Origin: Anticarsia gemmatalis
Lineage: Eukaryota > Arthropoda > Insecta > Lepidoptera > Erebidae
DNA length: 64,000 nt
Direction: 5' to 3'
NCBI RefSeq assembly: GCF_050436995.1
Contig: NC_134763.1
Span: 1,922,001-1,986,000, forward strand
Shown: one piece after another, positions 31,895 to 43,394 of the stretch
How positions within the stretch are numbered: the first letter of the stretch is position 1
Layout: each line of letters begins with the position of its first letter
Program-made: the position numbers and the translations under genes
The notes under the pieces: model-generated
What the model was told of the DNA's origin: nothing
Seen by the model: the letters and a program-made list of their open reading frames with translations, nothing else
Databases searched by the model: none

Positions 31895-31993
31895 TATTGA
31901 TGTGATGTAGATTATTTTATCTGCTGTCTAGTTGTGTAATATTTTTTGGTTAGAAATGATGAATTTTGCTCTTTTTAATTATAATAAAACTGT
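31895..31993 (+). repeat. Right copy of a 99-bp direct repeat
   Basis: Partner of 30665-30763. Together the pair flanks the composite SINE insertion. Confidence 0.8.
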
Positions 31994-32745
31994 CAATTTC
32001 TTAAAGTTCTTGTTATGTAGTACTAAGTAGGAGTTTGGGCATGATTGAGTAAGAAAAATCCATTCATGACAATTTTACTATCCGTAAAATGTGTCTGACA
32101 ATATCATAATACATAATTACATACCATTCAGTTTTTTGTCATAAACCTTTGCTATTTCTGTTTCTATACTACACATGAAAACAGTGGAGCCGATTTGGAT
32201 TAAATTTGGCAGGATGATAGATTATATCTCGGTGAAGGCCACAGGAAATGAAGGAACTAGAGTGTCATATTTTCTGGACAAAAATAGGACATTTTTAACT
32301 TCTACATAATGTACGTCTCGTAAAAAAAATAATTTGTTGCAGTGTCACTTTTTAACTTATACGAACACGATGAATAAAAAACGTAGTGTTATTATGAATT
32401 ATTTATGATTACAAAGCGATTATTAATTTAAATGCCAGCTTAACACACAACAGTTATGCGACATAATAACTGTAGGCTAATGCGTTATCAGTGTTTTATA
32501 ACGCTACTTATTTATTATGAGTTATGACTGCATAACACACGACGGTGTTACTCAGCAAACGTTAGCATTCGTACCGATACGTATTTTCTAGGTAATTTTT
32601 AACTAGGATAGAAGCTAAGCTATGACAATGACTCTCAATTTAAACATATGGAACAAAAATACAGACAGAATATTTCACATTCACAAATCAGTACTAGCGC
32701 TACTCTTGCAATTCATTCTGCTGCGGGATATACCTGAAATACAAC
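31994..32745. other. Gene-free stretch
   Basis: AT-rich with no gene. Words near 32170-32230 ('gtggagccgatttggattaa') recall the interior of decayed Helitron-like repeats. Confidence 0.35.
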
Positions 32746-33065
32746 TGTGCTACATTTGCGCTACGTCCGAGCTATATCTGCACTACGACTCAGCTAAAAC
32801 TGGTCTACGCCTCAGCTACGTATTTGCTACCCCTGAGCTACATCTGCGCTATCTCTGGGCTAGATAATGCGCTACGCCTGAGCTACATTGTGCTACGCCT
32901 TAGCTACGTTATGTTACGCCTGAGCGCCGTTGTGCTACGTCTGAGCTACATTGTGCTTCGTCTGAGCTACATCGTTCTTCGTCTGAGCTACAGTGTGCTA
33001 CGCGTCAGCTACATTGTGCTTCTCCTGAGCTATATCTGCGCTACATCTTCGCTACGTGTGGTCTA
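32746..33065 (+). repeat. 21-bp minisatellite
   Basis: A degenerate tandem array with unit close to CTGAGCTACATTGTGCTACGC, best conserved at 32860-33020. Because 21 is a multiple of 3, one frame (32824-33111) reads as a seven-residue repeat, LSYIVLR. This is a by-product of the array, and I do not call it a gene. Confidence 0.8.
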
Positions 33066-33536
33066 CAAACGTAAAGTTGTGCGCTATGCTAGGTCTACAC
33101 TAGCTACATAAAGGACTTGGAGTTCGCTAGACCTCAAAAAATTAAGTTCGCTTTTGTTACAGATTAACTTTTTATAAAGCTACCCAGATATTCTGTGATA
33201 GGAAGATAAAATTATGATTTTAATGCCCAACCGAACCAAAACATGTATAATCCGATATGGTCGAACCATACCACTAAAACAAACAGAATGAACGCAACAT
33301 TATTTAGAAACTCGATACCTCGAGAGAATCTCGCAAATGTTTTTGCTTTTCCCTTAAATATTTAATTGTTTTCTTTATAAAATAAACAACGGACTCCAGA
33401 TGTTTTCATTTTTGTTTACTTGAAACCTGACACGACGTTTGTTATGTCTTCTACGTTATTATTCATTTGTAAAACCTTTTTCAGGCGAGCCTTTTTTCTG
33501 TGAGTCATTTTGAGGTTTTGAATTCATTCATTCACG

Positions 33537-33735
33537 GTTAGTGTTCAACCAAGTGTCAAAGTCCGAAAGGCTTTATTTTTAAACATGGCTTAACGTGTTA
33601 TCTTAATTGTCAAATATCGAGATCGGCTTTTTACAAGTCCAGTCCAATTACGAAGTTCAGTTCTAATACTATGGCTATCCATCTTTAGAAAGTTCTCTCT
33701 AAGGTTGCTTAGCCTGCTGGTCTTTTATCGTCTTT
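33537..33735 (-). repeat. 5S-rRNA-like SINE, subfamily B, degenerate
   Basis: 'cggttagtgttcaaccaagt' (tail inverse), 'gctatccatctttagaaag' (eroded box C) and 'aggttgcttagcc' (box A inverse). Confidence 0.5.
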
Positions 33736-34344
33736 ATTTCATAATCTTTGTTGTCTGATGTTATAAATATTAGGTGAATATGTAGTTATTGTAACATATA
33801 GGATGATAAGAACTAAATTAAGTATATTTTTGAGTAAGAGATATCGTATTGAAGCATGCAATTTAGCAGTGCTTCGAAACAGTAGGTTTTAATTGTTACA
33901 AAAAAGCTCCTTTCATATTCTTTAACAAAACAGTTGTGGCGAAAAAACAATAAAAAAAAAACTTGAAACAATAAGCAGACAATTATCCAACGCAATCGTC
34001 CAATTCATCAACCAACACATCGGACAACACGTACACGCTCCGCACAATTCTATTGAACTGATGTCTGCTTCCAATTCAGACGGCGATCATTGTGTTCCCG
34101 TGATAAATGAATGCACACGAAAGAGATTAATCGTTCAAATACTAGTGAGAATATGTGACAAATAGTAATACGTATTTAGTTTCCTTTGTTCTCTTGTAAG
34201 TTTGGAATGTATGGAACTTTGGTATGTCTGGTTGACTGTCTCTGTGGTCAGCGGTAGTCGGCAATAATTGGTCAGGTCTAAAAAATATTTGGTTCCAAAC
34301 GCTATTTTGTATGGAAGTTAATGTAAGTTTGGTATGTCTGATTG
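33736..34344. other. Gene-free stretch
   Basis: No gene. Contains a truncated SINE head at about 34233-34270 ('gactgtctctgtggtcagcg'). Confidence 0.35.
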
Positions 34345-34485
34345 ACTTTTAGTGGTCAATGGTGTTGTAAGCGACTGCTGATCACAAGGTCTGGCCTTGG
34401 GCAGTGTTATGCTGTGTGTAGGTTTGTATAATACATGAGTACCTGTCTATGCCGCTGGGTATAATGGGCGTACCTAATGTTAGAC
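34345..34485 (+). repeat. tRNA-derived SINE, degenerate
   Basis: 'gcgactgctgatcacaaggt' and 'cttgggcagtgttatgctg' resemble the head, and 'gccgctgggtataatgggcg' the tail of the SINE at 58401-58775. Confidence 0.45.
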
Positions 34486-34508
34486 ATAGAAATAAAATAT
34501 CAGAGAAA

Positions 34509-34758
34509 TCCATACTCATATTATAAATGCGAAAGTAATCTAAATCTGCTACTCAATCACGCCTAAACTACTGAACCAATTCGCATGAAATTGGGTATGG
34601 AGATATTTTGATACCCGAGAAAGGACATAGGCTATATATTATCACGCTACGACCAAAAGGAGCATAGTACCAGCAATGAATGTTACAAAAAACGGGGAAA
34701 AATTTCATTCACCCATTCTCTCTTATTGGACGCAAGCGAAGTTGCACGGGTCAGCTAG
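34509..34758 (+). mobile_element. Non-autonomous Helitron, aatgcgaaagt subfamily
   Basis: 5' TCCATACTCATATTATAAAT, 3' CACGGGTCAGCTAG before T. The 5' half differs from the GAAGAGTTTG family, while the last 120 bp is shared. Confidence 0.8.
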
Positions 34759-35314
34759 TAACCAATAAAGGAAGAAATTACTAAAGTCTGTTACTTTAAA
34801 TATCTTATATAATTAATTGCGAAACGCGGGTGTATTTCATACATTTGAGTCTATACCTTCGCGAATAACAAGCGTGATAACTAAGCTTATAACATAAAGT
34901 CAAAGAGTTGGATAAAGAACCTATTGTTGGTTTACCGGACTACTGGTTTGAATTGAAAAAAAAATTAGCATAGTTTATTTATTGAGGAAGGCTATATAAC
35001 ATCACACTTTTATTAATAGGAGTGGAGCTAAAGTCTAAGCGGACTAAGTCGAGGGCGGCGAGAGTTAATTCTATTAAAAATCTTTCCGAGAGATAAAATA
35101 ATATTATGCTTTAAAAAATCGCTAATCGCTTTCACAGGGACCGTATTTAAGAGTTTAGGTCGCACTGTCATAATATATCATGTTGGGCGCTACCAAATTG
35201 GTTTGCCAATACTTATCATAAATCCACCTCCCGAGGGTATAGGCAGTAACTACCGCAGGTAATGTACGTGTTTACTTTGTATATACGAGATACTGTATCA
35301 GATGTTTAATGTAA

Positions 35315-35560
35315 TCTATACTTAATATTATAAAGCTGAAGAGTTTGTTTGTTTGTTTGTTTAAACGCGCTAATCTCAGGAAGTACTGGTCCGATCTGAA
35401 AAATTATTTCAGTGTTAGATAGTCCATTTATCGAGAAAGGCTATATATCATCACGGTACGACCAACAGAAGCAGAGTAAAAGTAAAAAATGTTACAAAAA
35501 CGGGGAAAATTTTGACCCATTCTCTTATGTGACGCAAGTGAAGTTGCGCGGGTCAGCTAG
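35315..35560 (+). mobile_element. Non-autonomous Helitron
   Basis: TCTATACTTAATATTATAAA start, GGGTCAGCTAG end before T. Confidence 0.87.
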
Positions 35561-35579
35561 TACATTATATTATAGTAAA

Positions 35580-35802
35580 TCTATATACATAAAAGAAAGT
35601 CGTGTTAGTTACACCACTTATAACTCAAGAACGGCAGAACAGATTTGGCTCAAAATTGGTAGGGAGGTAGCTTAGAGCCAGGAGATGGACATAGGATACA
35701 TCACGCTATGATCAATACGAGCAAAGCAGCACTAAAAAATGTTTCAAAAACGGGGAAAATTATCTCTTATGTGACGCAAGCGAAGTTGCGCGGGTCAGCT
35801 AG
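35580..35802 (+). mobile_element. Non-autonomous Helitron, third 5' variant
   Basis: Starts TCTATATACATAAAAGAAAG, so its 5' half is unrelated to its neighbours, yet it ends with the same 'gacgcaagcgaagttgcgcg' hairpin and CTAG. It lies 19 bp after the previous copy. Confidence 0.75.
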
Positions 35803-35869
35803 TTGATGAATATTTGCTATACGGAAGTAAATGGAAACGCCAAAACGGGACGACAAAGACATACACAGT

Positions 35870-36040
35870 TGCGCGATTCTCTACAGTCGGTACTATCTAC
35901 ACACGAGATTTTGACAGTCAAAATGAACTACAAAATAGTTCCCATGGCGCCCGCTAGAGGCGCTGATCAGATTTTCATACATCATTTTTCGATAGTTAGC
36001 CGGTGGTCGATGGTCGATAGAGATAGACCATCGCACTACA
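35870..36040. mobile_element. Foldback MITE
   Basis: 'tgcgcgattctctacagtcg' at the left, 'cccgctagaggcgctgatca' in the centre and 'ggtggtcgatggtcgatag' at the right. The termini are degraded. Confidence 0.65.
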
Positions 36041-36094
36041 TATCTATCTGTATTACTACCATATCCATCTGTAATAACGGATAGAAAAGGCATT

Positions 36095-36290
36095 CCGCCA
36101 TTTAAAATATAAATTTCGAAGGAAAGCCGCGTTACCGTACCCGTTACTCAATTCCGGGCTACTATAGAAAAATATTATATTATTATTTTAAATGACAAAA
36201 ATAGCTAATTCTCGTAATTAAGTGCTCGACACGGGAATCAAATCCGAGACCTCGGAATAAGAAATACGACTTCTTTCTTTCACAGAATCA
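36095..36290 (-). repeat. tRNA-derived SINE, degenerate
   Basis: 'gttaccgtacccgttactca', 'ttccgggctactatagaaa' and 'gctcgacacgggaatcaaat' (inverse of box B) are in inverted order. Confidence 0.5.
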
Positions 36291-36734
36291 GTCTCTACAC
36301 GATAAAATAATCACCAAATCAACCATTCTCACTTTAGAACATAGTCATAGTAAGGTTAAAATAAACTTATTTGTTACCGTCAACATTGTCCCGAATTCAC
36401 GTTTCTGTGTTGTTGTTAAATAATATTTATTATTTTCATTTCACCTCTGCCCTCGGACGTTTTAGCGGTCAGTGTATGTCAAATATTTTTCCGTCGTCGT
36501 TTAATTAAATATTTCTGTTTTATGAATTTTACTAGTTGATTCTCTCTGCTTTGTTTGCGTACAAAACTTTAGGCTTTTTTTCGGCCGCTCAAAGGTGGAT
36601 TTTGAAAAAGAAGTAGTCTTATAGACCGGTTTTGAAAGAAGCTGCATTTCTTTAAAATCGTTTTAGCTTTGAAAGTGTAGCGGACTGACAGATCTGTGAA
36701 CGTAAACGAATGTTTGTCCTATAGTTTTTCATGC

Positions 36735-36860
36735 AAGAATTACTAAAGAAGCTTGAACGAAATATGGCACACATTTTAGAAGTAGTGGCTTTCGGTTTGG
36801 TTGTACTGTGCTTTTGTATGTTTGTAAAAGTCTGTGTGGCACAAGGTTCATTTTTAAAGC
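36735..36860 (+). repeat. 3' part of a tRNA-derived SINE, degenerate
   Basis: 'tcggtttggttgtactgtgc' and 'gtatgtttgtaaaagtctgt' match the body of 38459-38668. Confidence 0.45.
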
Positions 36861-36984
36861 GCCACCTTAGGCATTACAGGCGGTCTAGCGGTCTAAGGAT
36901 TGGTTTTTTAAATATTATACACACAAAAGCGGTCAGACCGCGTTGGTCAACTTGAACAAACGTTAATTTATGAATTCTTAGCGC

Positions 36985-37190
36985 AGAACGAAGACCGATA
37001 GTATAGTCAGTCGAAACCATCGAGTATCGAAAGTCTGACATTTTAAAAGTTAGGCAAAAATGGTTCCTACGTCGCCCGCTAGAGGCGCTGATCAGATTTT
37101 GGTACATTTTTTATAATTAACCGGTTGTCGATAGACAGAAGAGTGAGAAAGAAGTCGATAGTAAAATCACGCTAAAGCTCTACAGCACGT
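36985..37190. mobile_element. Foldback MITE, degenerate
   Basis: 'cgcccgctagaggcgctgat' and 'ccggttgtcgatag' are kept. The outer ends are diverged. Confidence 0.55.
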
Positions 37191-38458
37191 ATTCAGGAGT
37201 TATTTTGTTTTCGTCCCAAAACAGATGAACTTTGAGTTCCACAGTCCAAAGGTAAACGACACAAAAAGGCAATGTTTATCCACAGAAACATTAGGCCGGT
37301 CACTAGTATTTAACTCACAAAATTATGTCGTATTTACCCCATATTAGGGGACGTGGGAATTTCTCCCATTTGCCCCAGGGATTTTACTAAACAACTGTGA
37401 CGTTAAAAGGTGTAAGCCAAAACCGTTTGCTTTTCACAATGTGGATGTTTTAAAATATTTGTTTTGTGTTATTCGTGTTGATTATGTTGTGTGTGTGTTG
37501 ACACAAGATTTTGGTTCAAACGATGTGTATTTATTTATTTGTCAGGAAAGTGAATATTTTCACAAATATTTTGCCCTCGCGTGGGATAATCTATTTATCT
37601 TTCTTTCTACCGCTTACTGTACTTTTGTAACCAATAGAGCGTTCTTCGAAATCGAATATCAAGTAGCGAGCATGTGACGTTTCATTAATAGAAAATATCA
37701 ATAGTTCTTGTAGCACACGCCGGGGGCACTGACCAATTATTTAATGCAAAATTCGATATAATAGTCGATATAATAGGAAATTGCTCTTTAAAACTAACGA
37801 AACTATACCTAGGTTCTAAAAACCGTCACAAAGAAGAACATCCATGGCCTCTTTTGTCCAAAGAGCTGTACAACACGACGAACAAGACGTCTAATGGATA
37901 GCAAACAAAAGTTTATGCTCCCCAGAGTGTCGTGACAACGTACAGAATAACGGCGTCATAATTTCTTAAAGAATATTTTCAGTTGTTCCTTTGAAGAAAT
38001 GCTTTGTTTTATTATCTAGGTTTTTGTGTTTTTACTCCTAGTTAGCTCCAAGAGATATTTTTTTTATTTATGTCCGTCTGGTAGGTAAAATAGAAAATTC
38101 ATGGCGATATACTGACACAAAAGAACACCACGTGCTACAGTCCTACAAACTTCTACTATTTAATTTTCATTCTCAAGTGTAAAAATGTATTTTTTTATAG
38201 ATTATCAAAAAATAGACTTGCGAAATAGTAATCAATAAAAACGAATACGTGATATAAAAGTCACAGTTTGGTTTATTTTACAGCAAAGTACAGAAAACTT
38301 GACTTTAATGACGACTTACTTTCATCATTTATTTGGAAAAGTAAAAAATATATGGTTTAAAAAATATAATATTATAAAGATTAGAATAGAAATTGTCGTG
38401 TACACGCATTTTACCTTGGAATGCCTGACGTTTCGGCCAAACTTTTCCATCACGGCCT
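37191..38458. other. Gene-free stretch
   Basis: AT-rich. An ORF of 78 codons at 37441-37677 has no family signature or splice context. No repeat recognised. Confidence 0.35.
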
Positions 38459-38668
38459 TAGACTGCCTCCGTGGCGCAGTGGTTTAGGTCGCCACGCCAA
38501 TACCATTGCGTTGGGAGGTCGTGGGTTTGATTTCCACACGGAACAATGATTGTGCGATCCACAAATAACTGTTTCGGGTGTGGTCCTGCTTTGTGTTCGT
38601 TGTTTGTATGTTTGTAAAAGTCCCCGCGACACAAGAGCAATTCTTAATGCGGGAGTTGTCTTTTTTTA
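38459..38668 (+). mobile_element. tRNA-derived SINE, near complete
   Basis: Box A in 'gcctccgtggcgcagtggtt', a box B-like 'gtcgtgggtttgatttccac', then 'ccccgcgacacaagagcaat' and 'gcgggagttgtc' followed by a T run. It serves as the reference copy for this family. Confidence 0.8.
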
Positions 38669-39039
38669 AAAGGAAAAGAGAAAAAAAGACTTGCCGATAC
38701 CTAAAATAATTTTTACGGCTGATGGCATATCAAAAATGTTGTAAACTTTTACCCTTTACTTAACAATAAATACAAACTACGAACCCCATTACTCCACAAC
38801 AAAAGCCATAACGCCGAAAACTGGTGGCATTATCGCTTAATTACTTAATTAACCGGCGAGTTAATTAGCGAATATCATTTGTTAGCTGTACTTGATTTAT
38901 TTACGTCTGTCATACACACCGTGGTCGATTTAATGACGGTATTAATGATAGCTCTACTGATTGGGAGAAAGGAAAATATATAAGTATATTTTTGTTTTTG
39001 GAGGCCAAGACGTATGATTTTTGATTTTGTTTTTTGTTT

Positions 39040-39230
39040 ATGAAGACAGCTCCCGCACTGAGAATTGCTCTTGTGTCGCGGGGACTTTTGCAACCAAAGT
39101 ACAACAAGAAACAAAACTTTTTTTTTGGGCCGCACAAATATTTGCACCGCTTGGGGATCGAACCCACGACCTGTCTACGCATTGGTAGTGGCGTGGATAC
39201 CTTTAACCACTGCGCCACCGAGGCTGTCAT
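39040..39230 (-). mobile_element. tRNA-derived SINE (gcgacacaagagc type)
   Basis: The inverted copy runs from 'agctcccgcactgagaattg' through 'gggatcgaacccacgacctg' (inverse of box B) to 'aaccactgcgccaccgaggc' (inverse of box A). Confidence 0.78.
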
Positions 39231-39525
39231 AATTTCACCTCGCCATACGGATTTCACCTTTTAAAATGTCAAATCCCGCACCCCGCCCGTAAAATTGCAA
39301 AGCTTTACAAACATTTTACTTCATACAAAAAAAAAAACGCTTTTTGCACTCAATACCAGAAAATTCGACGCAAAGAAGCACAAATAATTACGAATACCGA
39401 GATTCGTACAAATGGAGTGAACAATTAAAAGTTGGACTTAAAGTGGACATTCGCGTGACAGTGTCGCGTGACCCGCACACATGGTACAACACGGTATACT
39501 TAGAGATGGGAACGATATATCGATA

Positions 39526-39716
39526 CTAGCTGACCCGGCAAACGTTGTTTTGCCCCATAAAGTAAAAAAAAATAGTGTCACTAAGGGGTATGAAAAATAG
39601 ATGTTGGCCGATTCTCAAACCTACTCAATATGCTCACAAAATTTCATCAAATCGGTCAAGCCGTTTCGGAGGAGTATGGCAACGAAAACAGTGACGCGAG
39701 AATTTTATATATTAGA
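39526..39716 (-). mobile_element. Helitron-like element, TCTAATATATAAAATTCTCG family
   Basis: Inverted partner of 24337-24520, from CTAGCTGACCCGGCAAACG to the TCTAATATATAAAATTCTCG terminus. The next Helitron begins at the very next base. Confidence 0.8.
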
Positions 39717-39974
39717 CTAGCTGACCCGCGCAACTTCGCTTGCGTCACGTAAGAGAGGTGGGTCATAATTTTCCCCGTTTTTGTAACATTTTTCGTTACT
39801 ACTCCGCTCCTAATAGTCGTAACGTGATGATATAGCCTTCCTCGATAAATGGGCTATGTAACAGTGAAAGAATTTTTCAAATCGGATCAGTAGTTCCTGA
39901 GATTAGCGCGTTCAAACAAACAAACAAACAAACTCTTCAGCTTTATAATATGTATATTAGTATATTAGTACAGA
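39717..39974 (-). mobile_element. Non-autonomous Helitron abutting another
   Basis: CTAGCTGACCCGCGCAACTT start and an altered TCTGTACTAATATACTAATA 5' terminus. Joined without spacer to the copy ending at 39716. Confidence 0.82.
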
Positions 39975-40054
39975 TAAACGAGAAATATCGCTTTACGACA
40001 TTAATGTCTCTACATCTATGAAGCGTTCACAGCCAGTTGCGTATACTTGCAAAC

Positions 40055-40250
40055 GATTAGTGGGTTAAGCAACTTTTGGCGCGGCCATTCCGTAGATAAG
40101 TGATCGTATAGTGGTATTTGAGCTAACCGTTTCCGTGCTTCGGAGAGCACGTTAGAAATTGGTCCTAGTTGTTTTCAATTATAATAACAGTTGTGTTAAA
40201 GACCAGGGCTTGAACAACTTTGACAGCAAGTTGACCACTAACCATAAAAA
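40055..40250 (+). mobile_element. 5S-rRNA-like SINE, subfamily B
   Basis: 'gtgggttaagcaacttttgg' (box A) and 'gtagataagtgatcg' (eroded box C), then 'gcttcggagagcacgttag' and a tail 'gttgaccactaaccata' plus A-rich sequence. Confidence 0.7.
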
Positions 40251-40819
40251 AAATTAAAAACTATATCTTTGTCATGGCCTTCTCTCACGTTAAGTGGGAT
40301 CGGCATCTAGGGGGCTATCACGTATCTCAGTTGACAACTATTTGAAAGCCGCTATGCTTTGCATTGTATCCTCCCTTAGAATATAGTGTTAAACACGTTA
40401 GGTCCAAGCAGCAATGTATTGTATAGTGGCTGACAATTTGACGTACACTGGTTAAGCCCGCATGTATTCTTTCTAAAAAACATGCTGTCAAATAATTCGG
40501 CTGACGATTTTACAATCGGCCAGCACCTGATGTCTATCTTCCTTGGTTCCCCTTAAATCGATATCAGTTATACTCACTACATATTTTAAAACAAAGTCGC
40601 CGATCGCGTCTTTCCGTCTGCTCGCGATATATTCGAAATCTAATAAACGGATTTTTGTGAGGTTTTCGTCAATAGGTAGACCGATTATCGAGGAAAATTT
40701 TCGTGTATAATCCTACAAATTAAGAAGTGTTTCCACGCGGGAGAAGTTGCAGGCGGCCTCTAGTTTATTTATATAACACTAAGTAGATCGTACTTAAAAT
40801 TATGATAATCAGCTTCTTC

Positions 40820-40915
40820 ATCATCATCATCTCAGCCGGGAATCGTCCACTGCTGGACAAAGGCCTCCCCCATCGAGCGCCAATAGGACCGGTCCTGGGC
40901 CGCCCTCATCCATCA
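40820..40915 (-). repeat. RTE-like 3'-end fragment
   Basis: 'catcatcatcatctcagccg' (microsatellite-like tail), then 'ccactgctggacaaaggcct', the inverse of an RTE-type 3' end. Confidence 0.5.
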
Positions 40916-41194
40916 GCTTCTTCAATTGGTGGAAAATAGAGAGCAGTTAGACTCTTTGCGTTTAAGAAATTATCGATGTTTTCTAACGATGTTCTCTTTT
41001 ATCGATGTTGTTAATTGCGGTACTCGCATCCCTAGATATGCCACAGCACATACCACATAGTAATCATCTTGTGGTGCGGAAACTTTCGTGAGTCCACGTC
41101 AACGTCTGTAGCTAAAATTGTTCTTTTAACATTTGATGAGTATCTCAGGTGAAAACTGTTTGATAACTATTATGTTGCACATCGATTTTTTTCT

Positions 41195-41500
41195 TCACCT
41201 ATTACTATCCCACTGCAGGGCAAGGGTCTCCTCCCAAACGAGGGGGAGGAGTTAGGCCTTGAGTCCACCACGCTAGCCAAGTGCGGGTTGGGGACTTTGC
41301 ATGCATTAATGTATTAAACAAATTTTAGGCATGCAAGGTTTCCTCAAGATGTACTCCTTCACCGTTAGAGCAAGTGATAATTATTTCTCATACACACATA
41401 ACTTCGAAAAGTCGTTGTGTTGCCTTGGATTCGAACCTGCGACCACTTGCGTGGGAGGTGCCAACTTAAACCACTCGGCTATCACTACTCAACGATCATT
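41195..41500 (-). mobile_element. tRNA-derived SINE (gtgatagccgagtgg type)
   Basis: The inverted copy contains 'ccactgcagggcaagggtct', 'gcgggttggggactttgcat', 'ggattcgaacctgcgaccac' (inverse of box B) and 'aaaccactcggctatcacta' (inverse of box A). Confidence 0.8.
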
Positions 41501-41844
41501 GATATTTTTGTAAAATAGTAATTATTTATATGGCAAGCCAAAGCAGCGATTTACTACGAATTGACGTACAGAGTGTACTGTTCTGTATTAAGATATGGAT
41601 AGTATCATTTCAAAGAATAGTTTATTATGTATCTGTATTTTAAAGACATCTCTTTATCCTTATCTTTAAAACTTAAGAACCGAGCCCCACTCTCGTCAGA
41701 TTTAAGTGACTTAGAAGATAAATTTAATTTATATATTTCAGTCAAAAAGCTAAACTGGGTCTGCAACTATATGTTTACATAATTTCACCAACATTGGGAT
41801 AGTATTTAAGCCGCGAAAGGGTGACAGACAGGCTCTCGCGTTTA

Positions 41845-42081
41845 TCTATACTAATGGAGAGTTCGTTTGTTTTTTTGTTTGAACGCACTAATCTCAGGAA
41901 CTACCAGTCCGATTTGAAAAATTTTGTGTTAGATAGCCCATTTATCGAGGAAAGCTATTGGCTATATATCATCACGCTATTACCAATAGGTGCAGAGTAC
42001 CAGTAAAAAATGTTACAAAAAAGGGGAAAATTTTGACCAATTCTCTTATGTGACGAAATCGAAGTTGCGCGAGTCAGCTAG
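41845..42081 (+). mobile_element. Non-autonomous Helitron
   Basis: TCTATACTAATGGAGAGTTC start with a small 5' deletion, CTAG end at 42081. Confidence 0.83.
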
Positions 42082-42190
42082 TAATAATATGAATGTATTG
42101 TGTGAAAATTGACCTACCCTATAACTATCGTATTTTTACAAAATGCGGGAACCACATTTCTACCTACACCTTCAAATGCAACAAGCATAA

Positions 42191-42447
42191 TCCATACTAA
42201 TATTATAAATGCGAAAGTAACTCTGTCTGTCTGTCTGTCTGCTACTCAATCACGCCTAAACTACTGAACCAATTTGCATGAAATTTGGTATGGAGATACT
42301 TTGATACCCGAGAAAGGATATAGGCTATATATCACCACGCTACGACCAAAAGGAGCCGAGTACCAGTAAAAAATGTTACAAAAACGGGGGAAAAATTTCA
42401 CCCATTCTCTCTTATTGGACGCAAGCGAAGTTGTGCGGGTCAGCTAG
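42191..42447 (+). mobile_element. Non-autonomous Helitron, aatgcgaaagt subfamily
   Basis: TCCATACTAATATTATAAAT start with an internal CTGT microsatellite, 3' TGCGGGTCAGCTAG before T. Partner of 34509-34758. Confidence 0.83.
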
Positions 42448-42699
42448 TTTTATATATTTAGACGTCTTACAGTCACAATAATGCTGAAATTAATTGAAAC
42501 GACTACAAAGTGTAAATTGTCCTCACGTTTCAGTTAATTAGGGATCCTTATGTGGTTATGTGACCTCTATGTAGAACCTTTTTCTGCGTCAGTGAATACG
42601 TTAAGATGTGGATAATTAAAGGTTACGATGGGATAATTCTAAGAACTTTGTAAGATGGTCCTGGGTTTGATTCTTGGTTTCGATTTAAGTAAGTTATAC

Positions 42700-42845
42700 G
42701 TTAAAATTACGCCTTCTTCTTATAGGGGTAGGCAGAGACCAGAGAACACCACTTGCTACGATCCTTACAAACTTCCTTTGCTTCATTCACATCCATACTT
42801 CTTGTCATAGAAGACCGCTGGTTGCGAGTGCGTAGTAACTGACCA
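42700..42845 (+). repeat. Interspersed repeat 'aggggtaggcagagaccaga'
   Basis: The longest copy of this family here: 'taggggtaggcagagaccag', 'ttgctacgatccttacaaac', 'cacatccatacttcttgtca'. Class unknown. Confidence 0.6.
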
Positions 42846-42934
42846 TTTGCAAAACATCACGATTTATCAATACTCATTAAAATATTTTTTGATTAGATAT
42901 AAAAAGAAAACTACCAAGAAACCACCGAAAACTA

Positions 42935-43085
42935 CTGTGAAAGATCTTTGATAAAAACAGCTCTGACTTACAATTTAACGCAAGAAGAACTCGGTATGCA
43001 TAATACGGTCACCCATCCACTAACAAACCTCGGCAAGCGTCGCTTTACTTGAAAGATCGAACCGCGCGGCTGTTGTTAATTAAAA
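42935..43085 (-). repeat. 5S-rRNA-like SINE, subfamily A, partial
   Basis: 'acggtcacccatccactaac' (box C inverse), 'cctcggcaagcgtcgcttta' and 'aaccgcgcggctgttgttaa'. Confidence 0.6.
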
Positions 43086-43394
43086 TGGATGTAATACTAT
43101 AAATCTTATTATTATTAATAGGGACTACTGACATGACATGTTCGTTGCATATGCAATTATGTCAGTGTGTATATAAAATGTCTAATTGATGCTATATTCG
43201 AGCAGTAGTCTTGGCTTGAAGCCATGTCAACAATAGCACGATAGGTCGGTATGTTCGTAGTCACGTACGATCATAGTAAAAGAAGAGTCGAGGATGTGAA
43301 CCTGGGACCTTGAGGTAGTAAGTTTCGGATTTCGCATTAAGACAGTTGCGTTAATTTTTTTCTCATCATATTGTCAGTCTTATCACAACTTTGT

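Noticed and set aside
37811..37960. Possible coding patch on the plus strand
   Set aside because: The frame is closed by stops after short runs and no splice pair rescues it.
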